From Orobanche coerulescens (Eukaryota; Streptophyta; Magnoliopsida; Lamiales; Orobanchaceae), in contig CM065804.1 in assembly GCA_033398695.1 (NCBI GenBank), positions 50,437,501 to 50,501,500 of the forward strand: a DNA stretch of 64,000 nucleotides. Direction: 5' to 3'. Below are positions 1-10,513 of this stretch, piece by piece (the first letter of the stretch is position 1; each line of letters begins with the position of its first letter). A program made the translations under genes and the position numbers. The notes beneath the pieces were generated by a model. The model had not been told where the DNA came from and did not search any database. It saw only the letters and a program-made list of their open reading frames with translations.

Positions 1-425
1 GTAATCCAGAGATGCTACAATGTTGTCGCGTGAATATCGAACTCCGTTGCTCTGGTCCATAATGGTTGGTTGTTTCCACAAGTCCACTTTAACATGTTCA
101 ATCGTGTTATGGACTTGCACGTTAAGCTTGGACGCAAAACGTTTTTTTCAGACGTTCGGGCCATTTTGCAATTCTCCTAAACTTTGGGGGCATTTACTTT
201 CGGACTCATATGCTTTTTATTGGAATTATTGCGTTTGCATGTATGTTTATCGCCTCGACTCGTGTATCAAGTGCTTACTTAGTCAGTTCATCGTATTTCA
301 AGGAATTTTGTGCTTACAGATTTTTCGTGGCTTTTCAGAGCTGAGCAGAGTGTTTGTCTCATTTTGTTTGGCTGCCACCCTTCATTTTAAGTTTCGGAAC
401 GATACTTCTTTTTAGTGGGGTAGAA
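1..425 (+). mobile_element. 3' end of internal region of gypsy element B, with PPT
   Basis: This is non-coding sequence left of an LTR start at 426. It ends in the layout seen at the 3' end of the other gypsy elements here: AAGTTTCGG..ACGA..ACTTCTTTTTAG followed by a purine tract (GTGGGGTAGAA, about 415-425) and TGTAATACCCG. I read it as the post-pol segment and polypurine tract of element B, whose gag-pol and 5' LTR lie left of the window. No domain is recognisable in its open frames. Parts resemble the U3 start of element D (pattern GGGCC.TTTT..AATT.). Confidence 0.7.
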
Positions 426-1703
426 TGTAATACCCGTACTTTGTATTTCTATATTTTTCTATTCTAGTGACTTGCTTGTGTTCATTGACACATTTTGGAC
501 ATGTTTTGTTCAGCACATTTCGTCATTCGAATAAGTTTTGATATTGTTTGGATTAATCGACGTATTATTTCGACTTTTCCACGTATGAGTTCGACTTTGT
601 AAAATCACCATCAAGTCTTGGAAACTCCAAAAGTTCTGAATCTCTTCAATATTATAGAGCATCAAGTTAACTTTCCAATGGTTCAAACGGTAGTCAATCG
701 GAGTCCGGACGAAGGAGTTATGGTCGAAATAGCTAAAACTACACAGTGGGCGTGGCTGTACCGCGGGCCGCGGCGCAGGGTATATCTGAGCGGGTTTTTG
801 GAAGAGTATTTCATTTCCTCTCCTCTCTTCTTTTCCCTCACGATCTAGGCGATTTAGGGGCGATTTTTGGGCGTTGTCTCAGAGATATCATCCTCCTCAA
901 GTTCTTGGTGTGGATTAACAACATCAATTCGTGTTCTTCGTCATTAATACGAGGCATTTTCTTGATTCTCTGGAGTTGACCCTTTTTGGAGTTTTGTTCT
1001 TGATTTCGTTTTCCAGCCGATTTGATGAATCGATTGGTGTTAGATGTTGTTGTTAAATATATCCTATAGATTGTATATCCATATTCCGGGTTGGAATCTT
1101 GTTTTCATGTTTTAGTCGATCGATTTGGGTTCTTGGCCATTTTTGTAATACCCGGTTATAATTCAATCATTATCATTCATTAGCTATCGTTCAGTAATTG
1201 TCACTCAGTAATTTTCACTCATTAATGATCATTCATCATTCATATTCATTCATTGTATTCACCGTTCAGATGTAATTGTATCGTGAATCAATTGTCATTC
1301 ATCATCAATCTAGTAGGAGAATCGTGCCGTGTTTATCATCGTTGTCATCTTCATAGTTGTTCTGTGTGTGAGGAGTAGCGCACGCTACGTACTCTCTTTA
1401 GCGTGCGCTAATTTAGTACGGGTAACGCACGCTACCTCTCAACACTAGCGCACGCTAGTATGTTTCAAGCAGGCAGTCCAGAAGGCACTGGACTGCAGTT
1501 GATTTGTGAGTAGCGCACGCTACGAATGGTAAGTAGCGCGCGCTAGTAGGTCGGAGTAGCGCACGCTACGCAGTCAGTGTAGCGCGTGCTAAGGACGGAT
1601 CAGACAGAGTCCAGTGGCTACTGGACTGCATTGGATTAATTCCTAGCGTACGCTACCAGTAGATATTAGCGTACGCTAATCGGGGTCAGTAGCGCACGCT
1701 GAA

Positions 1704-3344
1704 TGATACGAATTCTCTATCGGTACAGCGGAAGATTATTTCACGTGCGGTAGCGAGCAGCACTCACTCGAAATGAATCAAACATCTCAGGCTGTAGCTG
1801 AAGGCAACAACCCGTCGACACAGCAATATCGGACAGCAACCACCCGTAATCGAACAGTGACCGAACGAACAAGGACGAACAGCAACACGCCCCGCTATAG
1901 CAGTTCCGAACAGCAGCACTCGCTCGACACTTGATTACGAGCAGCTGACAGCGTCGTCTGACACTTCGAACAGCAACAACTCGTCGATACGGAATAACGG
2001 ACACAAGGTTTGCTCGTCTGACTTCCGAACAGCAACAACTCGTCGATACGGCAATAACGGACAGCAAGGTTTGCTCGATCTGACACTTCCGAACAGCAAC
2101 AACTCGTTGATACGGAATAACGGACAGCAAGGTTCGCTCGATCTGACACTTCCGAATAGCGGCGGTGAACAAAGAGAATCCCTACAATGACAATAAAAGG
2201 ATGATTCCGAACTGTTCGGAGAATGAACAACACTTATGACAGAAATCCCGATCGGATACTAGCATGTATCGCGTGTAAGGGAAATGTCTTTTGTGAACAG
2301 AAACACGAACAATAAATCTAAGTGTGGAACAATGTGAGAATCGTCCCATAGTAGGGAAATTGGACGAATAAGAACACGCACAAGGTGTTTATCGAATTAG
2401 ATCCGAATTCGATCGGAATGTGTATGTATATAGCGGAAGTAAAATTCACGGATGAAAATAAAAACAAGTGGAATATGATAAATCGAACGTATGAATATGG
2501 AGGTAATATCGGATGTAGTAACAATATCGAACAAGTATAAAAGCAGATCGAAAACAAGAAGAATATCGAGACAGACAGAAACAGTTGTTTTATCGAATTA
2601 GACCTATAATTCGATAAAGTGATTTCTTCTCAAGACCTATTGAGAATCAATCGGATTAATACTCAAAACGCGTCGAATAAAAATCAGCTTTCGATGAAAA
2701 GCGTTCACCAAGAGAAAACACAAAGTGTATTCTAATTTCTTTAACATTCAAATCTGCTTCATTACAACTCTACCGCCACTATTTATAGGTAAAAGTAACT
2801 TTGACAGATAAACTAAACTAATACAAGTTGTTCTTAAAATAATGAAAAGATAATAAAAGGTTCCCCATGTCACTTGCAAACAAAAGTAAAAGCTGGGCTT
2901 TGTCTCCAAGTTGAAAGTTGACAGCCGCCTTTTGCCAAGAATCCTGCTGCTTTTGTAAAAAAATGCTGGACATTCTTTTATTGTTTAGCTACCACTTGAA
3001 CAAAGAAAATAAAGGGATAAAATCTTCATGATTTTGGACCAAATCTGATGCTGCCGGTTTTGTCATTTTTGGGATCCAATGGTTCCGAATTTGGTCCTAT
3101 GGTCTTCATAAGATTTGTAGCACTCTTTCTTAGCTTTCCAGGGCCACTTGAATCACCTGAATCGGATATCGGTCGAGTAAGTTATCGCCAAAATACTAAA
3201 ACTACTACGAAGTCATCGTGCGCGCGAGAATTGGTAATTTGCCCGTGTATTTTGCATGAGGATTTTATGTACGCCTGCGACTCAAATCAAGCTTGGTCGG
3301 ATAATCTTCTTTTTGTATTTGATGATGTTGACCGATTCGTATCA
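1704..3344. mobile_element. Solo LTR S inserted in the 5' LTR of A
   Basis: The 1,641-bp insertion begins TGATACGAAT and ends ATTCGTATCA, so the TG..CA ends extend into a 10-bp perfect terminal inverted repeat. It is flanked by a perfect five-base TSD, ctgaa (1699-1703 and 3345-3349). The 3' LTR of A shows the empty site at about 11069. Five-base TSD plus TG..CA fits a solo LTR; no internal domain or PBS follows. A TATTTATAGG motif at 2775 (TATAAATA on the other strand) does not settle orientation. Superfamily (copia or gypsy) is unknown. Confidence 0.85.
1962..2160. repeat. Tandem repeat of about 60 bp in solo LTR S
   Basis: Three imperfect copies of a unit beginning GAACAGCAACAACTCGT and continuing GATACGG..ATAACGGACA occupy this stretch, with a partial copy just to the left. 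It produces spurious repetitive reading frames on the minus strand. Confidence 0.8.
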
Positions 3345-3599
3345 CTGAATCTTGTGTGTAGCACGCGCTACAATGAGCAGATCAGAGAACAGGAGGTTAT
3401 GGACTCCAGTACTGGGCATTAGATAATTCGTTAGCGCACGCTAACATTTGAGTTAGCGCACGCTATATACATGGTCGTAGCACACGCTAAAAGAGGTACG
3501 TAGCGCACGCTACCGTTGCGAACAGAGGGTACTGGACTACCCAGTACACCCATTAGCGCACGCTACGCACAGGAGCTAGCGCACGCTAACTGGGGTTTG

Positions 3600-3609
3600 C
3601 TATATATAG
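3600..3609 (+). promoter_or_regulatory. TATA box of A 5' LTR
   Basis: CTATATATAGG lies 12 bases after the last array unit and is conserved in the 3' LTR at 11326-11333. It marks the likely U3 promoter. Confidence 0.75.
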
Positions 3610-3781
3610 GACAGTCCAGTCCTTTAGCGTCATTTGTCATTCCTCTTTGTTTCTTCGGCGGTTTTGGGCGATTCCGGGCGATTTGGAGAGTCTCCTTCGA
3701 GGTGTAATCATCAATCATCATCTTCAAGCATATAATCCGGAGTAATCATCATTTCATCATCTCCAATACATCAAATCAAAG

Positions 3782-4900
3782 GTATTAATCTCTTGGGTCT
3801 AGAATTTTGGATTTTTATGTTTTCCTTCCGATTTCTTCGTGTAAGCTTGGATTGTTGTTGGAATATGTTAGATATGGATTATCTACCTTGGATAAATGTA
3901 TTTCTACGGATTTATTGTCGTATCTTTCGGATTTCATGAATATTGGGGTTGAATCAAGAACACTTTGGGGGTTGACTTCGATATTTTTGGGGGTTTGCGA
4001 TTAGATGTTGTCGTTAACTCGAATTCTGGATTCCTATGGGATTATTGATATCATTGAAGTTGTTTTGTTGGTTTTAAATACTCATTTTGTAGTTTGTTTC
4101 GATATATTCGAGTTTAGATATTATCAAAGGATGTGTGTTTGCTAAGTGTTGGCTAGAATGCCTCAATGAGTTTAGATATTGTTGTATCGACGTTTGAGTT
4201 GGTTATAATCGTGTTTGATACATATATTGAGCATTGTTGGTAATTGTCATTCAAGGTTGTTCGAGCGACCAACATCTCATTGTAGGACGTTTGTTCGAGA
4301 AAGGACATTCTTCACCGGTTGTGTAAGTTAATTCTTACTCGGTTAAAAGGATACTCATTCCTTTCATGGTTGTTCATTCATAAATCATAATCATAATTCA
4401 TTCATAATGTATTAACCGTATTGAGACTTGTAATTGTCAATTAATCGCTTCGTTCACGAGGAACGATGGTTCCAATCATTTCATTGAGCTATCATTCGTT
4501 TCACTATCATTTCGTCTCGGTAAGTCATTCTTGACTTTGTTGGATTGTTATTCATTATTATTCTTCATGGTCATTCCTTGCCCATATGACCTTCTGGGCT
4601 CATATTACGTGGCCGGGTGGGGATGTGTGGAATTTTTAGTCGGTCACGTGATGGTCATGTGTTGGGTTCATCGACACATTGGATTGTCCACACGGTAATG
4701 TACCTCCATGAGACTAATTAGGTACAAGGGCGGGTTTGTCCGGACACTCGTCTTGTGCACATGCACATACCATTACGGGCGTACTGTGATGCCTCTCTTC
4801 AGCGTCATTTCATAATTAAGTTATATCATGATTGTGTTTATTCAACTCATGAGGATTGTTGTTCTGTGTAACTGACCCTGTTGGGGGATGTTGTTTTCAG
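3782..4900 (+). other. Putative intron in R/U5 of A 5' LTR
   Basis: The leader after the TATA box ends in ATCAAAG followed by GTATTAATC, a donor-like site, and TTGTTTTCAG (4891-4900) followed by GT is an acceptor-like site with upstream pyrimidines. The same pair occurs in the 3' LTR (donor 11507, acceptor 12625) and at comparable places in C, D and E. Splicing is inferred from site layout only. Confidence 0.4.
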
Positions 4901-5255
4901 GTCATGGCAAGGCTAAGGCACGGGAAGAGAATGCTGATGGCGAGGAGTCCCAGTGATACTAGTAGGGGGCCCAGTCCTTTTCATTCACTCGTGTTTTCTT
5001 TATTTTATTTCCGCTGCAGACTTCCGTTTGGATATTCATTTCATTCAGTGTTGTATATTATATCTTCATATAAAATATACATGTATTCGGTATTATCTTG
5101 GGTGTGTTGTAATGAAACTCCTCATCGGAGTGATTAATGATATATTGTGGTTCGGTACTACAATTATATTATTTAATTCATTAATTTTCATTTGCCTCGT
5201 GGGTCCCAGTCGGGGTCCACGGCACTGTAATATCCGCCTAGTTTGGGGTGTTACA

Positions 5256-5735
5256 GAGTTGGTATCGGAGCGTGGTTTTGAATACTACCTTCCGAGTCAT
5301 GTCTCATTTCAAATCACCGTTCATCAGACTAGTATCATTGGACTTTCGCGTCACGTGTGACCTATGCAAGAGCCGAGCCCCTCAGACCAAAGAACAGTAA
5401 GATTTCTGACGCAATGGTATAATTTCTGGCAATAGAATCACTCATTCATCATTCAATAGTCAACAATCCTCTTTCATCATTTTCATTTTTGATCAAGTCG
5501 ATCATGTTAATTCATTAATCACTCAGTTCATTTCATTGTTTAGTTGTTGATCTTGAGGATCATATCATTAATCTTGTTAACTTGTTCAAGATAATCATTT
5601 CAAGAATTTCATCAGATAATCACGTCACTTCAGTTGATCATTCATGTAATCATTTTGTTTGAATGCGTATGCTCATTTTCATCATTTCATAATGTAATCA
5701 TAATGTGATAATCATGCGAGATATATAATTATCAT
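5256..5735 (+). other. PBS and untranslated leader of A
   Basis: TGGTATCGGAGC at 5260-5271, five bases after the LTR, is one base from TGGTATCAGAGC, the sequence complementary to the 3' end of plant initiator methionine tRNA, and so primes minus-strand synthesis. The rest up to the gag start is AT-rich with ATCATTCAT-type simple repeats and no reading frame worth reporting. Confidence 0.88.
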
Positions 5736-6980
5736 ATGACTTTCCACGTAAGTATGGAAAGAGCTGGTAGAGGACGCGGAGGAAGAGGCCATGGTGCGGG
5801 CCGAAACCCGAGAGCTCATGTGAATACACGCGCTAATGCAAGGAATAATGCTAATTCTTTGAGCAGTGATGCTGCCACTCATTCACTTGGATGTAATCAT
5901 TCACTATCAGGGAGTCGTACCGTGGACACAGCTCAGTCAGAAGGTGTTCGGGTTGATCCACTCGCTTTTATGCAGGGCATGATGGCCCAAATGACTCAGA
6001 TGGCACAACTGATGGAGACGATGCATAACTCACCTATTCAAAATCAACAGGCTCCTCCGCCGCCACCTCAGAGGAAAGAGAGGGGTGTGAGCAGTATCAT
6101 TGGCGACATCTCTCGCCAGAGACCACCTACCTTCGAGGGATCATCTGAGCCGGCGGATATCATTCACTGGCTTGAACATTTCGAGAAACTATTTGCTATG
6201 GTGAACTGTCCTGAGGGACACAAAGTTTCAGTTGCGGCTTACTATCTTGGTAAGGGCGCACATTCATGGTGGTTATCGTTGAAGCCCACCGACGGACCTT
6301 GTACATGGGATCAATTCAGGACTCTCATGATGGAGAGGTATTATCCGGCCCCACTCAGGGAGGCCAAGTTGTCAGAATTACTCACTCCCGGCCTCTCAGC
6401 GGATGATGATGTTCTCGCCATCGCCGAGAAATTTCAGGAGCTTCTTCCTTTCGCCTCATTCATTATTCACTCTGAGGCGGACAAGATCAAATATTTCAGC
6501 AAGAGGTTGAAGCCTCGTATGCGGATGCAGTTGCTTAATCACAATTGCACCACTCTGGTCGAGTTCATTGAGAAAGCTCTTACTTATGAGCTTACTGCTA
6601 AGGAAATTGCTAAGCAACAACCTTCATCTGCTGGCAAGAAGTCTAAGAATCGTAATCAGTTTGACGGCAGTCAGGCCACTTTCAAGAAACCACGTGCGGG
6701 CTCTACTTTTTCTGAGCGACCTTCTATGGCGCCTAGACCCGCGGAATCTCAGTCACGAGCGGCCAGTTTGGCCATCACCTGTTTCAATTGTGAAGAACAG
6801 GGTCATTTCATCACCAAATGTCCGAGGCAGACTCTCACGTGCCATGACTGTGGGATCGCTGGCCATAAGGCCCGTTCTTGCCGAAGGGACTCTAAACCTA
6901 CTCCAGCATCATCTCAGGCCCCGAGATATTCAGCGGTGCAGAATCAGGCCACTCAGTCCACGTCGTTCAAGACGACATGA
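5736..6980 (+). pseudogene. gag: gag of element A, ends at an early stop
   Basis: The 414-residue open frame is the capsid/nucleocapsid precursor of A. Residues about 9-25 are Arg/Gly-rich, 107-113 a proline run, about 130-270 the retrotransposon gag (capsid) domain with the typical PPTFEG...WL..FEKLF and W.QF...M..RY.P signatures, then two CCHC zinc knuckles at residues 349-362 (CFNCEEQGHFITKC) and 369-382 (CHDCGIAGHKARSC). The ATG at 5736 is the first in frame; a second at residue 7 (MERAGRGRGG) may be the true start. The frame stops with TGA at 6978, but homologous polyprotein sequence continues in the same frame, so in the active ancestor gag and pol were probably one polyprotein and the stop is a mutation. 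Confidence 0.92.
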
Positions 6981-7928
6981 GCTAATAAAGATGGAGCCAA
7001 GAGATATCTAACGGAAGCGTCCGTTTCGGGGGCCGGCAAGCCCCGAATTTATGAGATGAAGAAGACCGACGATCCAGAGGCCCGGATGATCTCAAGTATA
7101 CTCGATTTTCTATCTCAACCTGTGTGTACCCTTTTTGATACTGGTGAATCGCATTGATTCATTTCCGAGTCATGTTTGAGTAGACTACGTTTGGGTAGTG
7201 CTACTAGTTGTGAGCCTTATGTCATTGGTCTACATGATGGTAGAAGAATTATCGGGAATCGTGAGGTTAAGGATTGTCCGATTCAGCTTCATGGCCGCGT
7301 TGGGTTAGCAAACCTAATAGTGGTAGATTTACCGAGGGACGACATCATCCTGGGTATTGTTTGGATGGATCGTCACGATGCCGTCATTAGTGTCCGTAAG
7401 CGTATGGTTACTATCATTTCAGACGATGGGGTCGAATGTGTATTTCAGGGAGGTAATCCCAGCTGTTCCGGGAGGGTCATCAACTTGATGAAAGAAGTGA
7501 GATTACTCAATCAGGGGTGTGTCGGTTATTGGTGCTATATGACCAAGACCGAGAAACCATCAGTAATGTTGACGGATATTCCTGTAGTGAGAGAATATGC
7601 CTATGTTTTTCCAGACGAGTTACCTGGTTTGCCTCCACAGAGAGATGTGGAATTCACGATTGAGTTGAAGCCCGGTACGTCCCCAATATCGAAGGCACCG
7701 TACCGGATGGCCCCGACCGAAATGCAGGAGTTGAAGAATCAATTAGAGGATTTGACCGAGAAGGGTTATATTCAACCGATTGCATCCCCGTGGGGAGCAC
7801 CAGTGTTATTTGTCAAGAAGAAGGATGGTTCGTTCTGCTTGTGTATTGATTACCGGGAATTAAACTGGGTGACAATCAAGAATAAGTATCCTCTAACTCG
7901 TATCGATGATATTTTGGATCAACTTTAG
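6981..7928 (+). pseudogene. pol: pol of A: protease and start of reverse transcriptase
   Basis: In frame with gag, the sequence reads into an aspartic protease with the active-site triad DTG near 7137-7145 (LFDTGESH), followed at 7155 by a TGA stop. The frame then stays open from 7158 to 7925. It includes the linker, the RT entry ([19 protein letters not shown], then [32 protein letters not shown]) and ends at TAG 7926 where the RT homology continues unbroken. Expected role: polyprotein maturation and the fingers part of RT. The two internal stops prevent a full product. Confidence 0.9.
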
Positions 7929-8617
7929 GGAGCTTCAGTATTTTCCAAGATCGACTTAAGATCTGGATATCATCAGTTGCGAATTCGAGAGTCGGATATC
8001 ACAAAGACGGCGTTCTGAACACGCTATGGTCATTATGAGTTTGTGGTAATGCCATTTGGGTTAACTAATGCACTTGTGGTATTCATGGAGTAAATGAATC
8101 GGGTTTTCATCGACTATTTGGATCAGTGCGTGGTTGTCTTCATTGATGACATCTTGATTTATTCTCGTGACCGGGAGGAGCACGAGTTTCACCTTCATCA
8201 GGTGCTCGACGTGTTGAGACGAGAGCAACTTTATGGAAAGTTTTCAAAATGTGAGTTCTGGATGTCCGAAGTGACATTCCTTGGTCATGTAATTTCATCA
8301 GACGGAGTTCATATCGACCCTCAAAAGATGGAGGCTATCCGAGATTGGCTACCTCCGAAGAATGTTAAGGAAATCCGAAGTTTCCCCGAATTAGCTGGTT
8401 ATTATCAGCGATTTGTGGAAGGATTTTCTAAAATTGCTCAACCCATGATGAACCTTTTACGGAAGGATAAGAAATACACGTAGTCCGATGCGTGTCAACA
8501 GAGTTTTGAGGAGCTCAAGATCCGGTTAATTTCAGCATCTGTCCTTTGTTTACCGCAAGGGACGGAAGGATTTGTGGGTTATAATGATGCGTCCGGACAG
8601 GGTCTCGATGTGTACTA
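7929..8617 (+). pseudogene. pol: pol of A: reverse transcriptase core, broken
   Basis: The same frame continues through the RT palm: [25 protein letters not shown] and the catalytic box [10 protein letters not shown] (FIDD at about 8139-8150). In-frame stops occur near 8017, 8091 and 8481. From about 8485 the RNase H start (LCLPQGTEGF..YNDAS) follows. Near 8605 one base appears to be missing, because downstream homology moves to the next frame. Catalytic residues of the YXDD-type motif are kept, but the gene cannot be read through. Confidence 0.88.
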
Positions 8618-9379
8618 ATGCAAAACGATAAAGTCATTGCTTATGCTTCACGACAGTTGAGACCTTACGATGTTAATTATCCGACTCACGACCTGGAGCT
8701 AGCAGCCGTGGTTTTCACATTGAAGATTTGGCGTCATTATCTTTATGGTGTTACCTGTCAGATATTCACCGATCATAAAAGTTTAAAGTATATATTTACT
8801 CAGAAGGAGTTAAATATGCGACAGAGACGGTGGTTGGAACTAATCAAAGATTATGATATTGAGATACTTTACCACCCAGGCAAGGCGAACGTTGTCACCG
8901 ACGCCTTGAGTGGTAAGTCCGTTCAGGAGCAGATGCTTGCTCGATTAACAGTTCAGAAGGAAATTCAGCAGGAATTTCTGAGACCCGAGATCGAGGTCTG
9001 GTTACAGCGAGTACAAGGGCAACTTTGTACGTTAGAGATTTCATTTCCACTTGAGGAGGCGATCAGGGAGAATCAGGGTTCGGACCCATTTTTGTTACGC
9101 ATTCGAGATGATGTGGCTCAGGGAAAATCCCCTGGATTTATGGTCCACGAGGATGGACTTTTGCGATTTAAGAATCGGTTGTGCGTACTGGCGAATGACG
9201 AGTTGAAAAACTCGATTTTGAGAGAAGCTCATGCTACCCCTTATTCTGTTCATCCGGGGTCTAGCAAGATGTATAAAGACTTGAAACAAAATTACTGGTG
9301 GAGTAATATGAAGCAAGAAGTTGCGGAATTTGTTTCGAGATGTTTGACTTGTCAACAAGTCAATATAGAGCATCAGTGA
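8618..9379 (+). pseudogene. pol: pol of A: RNase H and integrase zinc-binding domain
   Basis: This open stretch is in a frame shifted relative to the RT core. It starts with the RNase H region ([52 protein letters not shown] block) and ends with the HHCC zinc-binding domain of integrase ([17 protein letters not shown] ... CLTCQQVN). It terminates in TGA at 9377, after which integrase homology continues in the same frame. Confidence 0.9.
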
Positions 9380-10015
9380 CCGGCGGGTATGCTGAAACCT
9401 CTCCCTATTCCAGAGTGGAAGTGGGAAGATATTTCAATGGACTTCACCACGAGTTTGCCGACGAGTCGTCATGGCATGAATACAATCTGGGTAATTGTGG
9501 ACCGCTTAACTAAATCAGCTCATTTCCTTGAGATTAAGGATACGTGGGGTCCCGAGAGACTTGCCCAGTTGTTCATCAAAGAGATAGTGAGACTGCACGG
9601 TACTCCTAAAAGTTTCGTTTCCGATAATGACAGACGATTCGTGTCTAATTTTTGGAAATCAGTTCACCGTGCTATGGGAACTCAGCTTAATCTCAGTACA
9701 GCTTTTCATCCTCAGTCCGGCGGACAATCAGAGAGGACTATTCAGACTTTAGAGGACATGTTGAGGGCATGTGTTCTCGATTGGAAAGATGATTGGGAAG
9801 CCCAACTACCATTGATCGAGTTCACGTACAATAATAGTTGGCATTCTTCGATTAAGATGGCACCTTACGAGGCCTTCTACGGTCATCGTTGTCGATCTCC
9901 TTTGTGTTGGGATGACTTATCAGAATCAATCGGCACCGAGCCTAATATGCTTATAGCCGCCCGTGAGAAGGTAGCTTTGATCACGAGTCGTTTGTTGACC
10001 GCTCAGAGTCGATAG
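9380..10015 (+). pseudogene. pol: pol of A: integrase catalytic core
   Basis: The DDE core is well kept: first Asp in WVIVDRLTKSAHF, second Asp in SFVSDNDRRFVSNFW, and Glu in GGQSERTIQTLEDMLRAC. The neighbouring LPLIEFTYNNSWH..APYEAFYGHRCRSPLCW block is typical of plant gypsy integrases. The frame stops at TAG 10013-10015 and homology resumes immediately after it. This domain would insert the cDNA copy into the genome. Confidence 0.92.
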
Positions 10016-10480
10016 AAATCTTATGCAGATAACCATCATCGGCTATTAGAGTTCGATACAGGTGACCATGTTTTGGTCAAGGTATCCCCGAGTCGAGGTA
10101 TCTTCCATTTTGGGAAGAGGGGAAAGTTGAGTCCGAGATTCATTGGACCGTTTGAGATTTAGGATCGAGTAGGCGAGTTAGCTTATCGATTGGCCTTACC
10201 TCCGGCGTTGAGCTGAATTCATAATGTGTTTCACGTATCTCAGTTACGGAAGTATGTTTCCGACCCGAGTCACATACTTCAGTTCGACGAAATCGAGATC
10301 GCCGATGATCATTCATATGAGGAGTGTTCTATACGAGTCTTAGAGCGGCGAATCAAACAGTTGAGGAACAAGATGATTCCTTTGGTTAAAATTCAGTGGT
10401 CTAGACACGGAGTCGAAGAGGCTACTTGGGAAACCGAAGATAGTATGTGGGAGAGTCATCCCGAGTTGTTTGACCCTTAG
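10016..10480 (+). pseudogene. pol: pol of A: integrase C-terminus and chromodomain
   Basis: The frame reads the GPF-type C-terminal integrase segment (GDHVLVKVSPSRGI, PRFIGPFEI, VFHVSQLRKYV) with stops near 10160 and 10213. A chromodomain follows (10340-10478: RRIKQLRNKMIPLVKIQWS..GVEEATWE), ending HPELFDP at TAG 10478. A C-terminal chromodomain identifies a chromovirus; in related elements it guides insertion to particular chromatin. Confidence 0.9.
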
Positions 10481-10513
10481 TTTCGGGGACGAAACTCTTT
10501 TAAGGGGGGTATA
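10481..10513 (+). other. 3' untranslated tail and PPT of A
   Basis: A short tail with the recurrent TTTCGGGGACGAAACT motif leads to AAGGGGGGTATA, the polypurine tract that would prime plus-strand synthesis, directly before TGTAATACCC at 10514. Confidence 0.85.

Larger units (their letters stand above)
1376..3588 (+). promoter_or_regulatory. Inverted-repeat array TAGCG-NN-CGCTA in U3 of A (5' LTR)
   Basis: About 18 copies of a 12-bp inverted repeat with arms TAGCG/CGCTA and a variable two-base centre (CA, TA, TG, CG) lie between 1376-1700 and 3358-3588; the gap is solo LTR S. The last copy ends a dozen bases before the TATA box. A second inverted repeat, AGTCCAGTGGCTACTGGACT (1608-1627), and related GTACTGGACTACCCAGTAC elements are interspersed. 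Position just upstream of the promoter suggests a protein-binding or chromatin function, which is inference. Confidence 0.8.
1144..5255 (+). repeat. 5' LTR of element A (interrupted by solo LTR S)
   Basis: Starts TGTAATACCCGG and ends GGGGTGTTACA directly before the PBS. Without S and its duplicated five bases it is about 2,466 bp, equal to the 3' copy. Order inside: AT-rich U3 start with CATTCATT-type repeats, TAGCGNNCGCTA array, TATA box, leader, donor-like site at 3782, long intron-like U5, acceptor-like site at 4900, common terminal block. Confidence 0.92.

Noticed and set aside
20..415. 131-residue open frame at the window start
   Set aside because: It lies in the post-pol tail of element B just before the PPT, with no recognisable domain.
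1741..2233. Minus-strand open frames of 112 and 143 residues with repeated peptide blocks
   Set aside because: They are produced by the 60-bp tandem repeat inside solo LTR S and have no start context or known domain.
1704..3344. Insertion S as a DNA transposon because of its 10-base inverted ends
   Set aside because: TG..CA ends with a perfect five-base duplication fit a solo LTR better; no superfamily of DNA transposon matches this pair of features.
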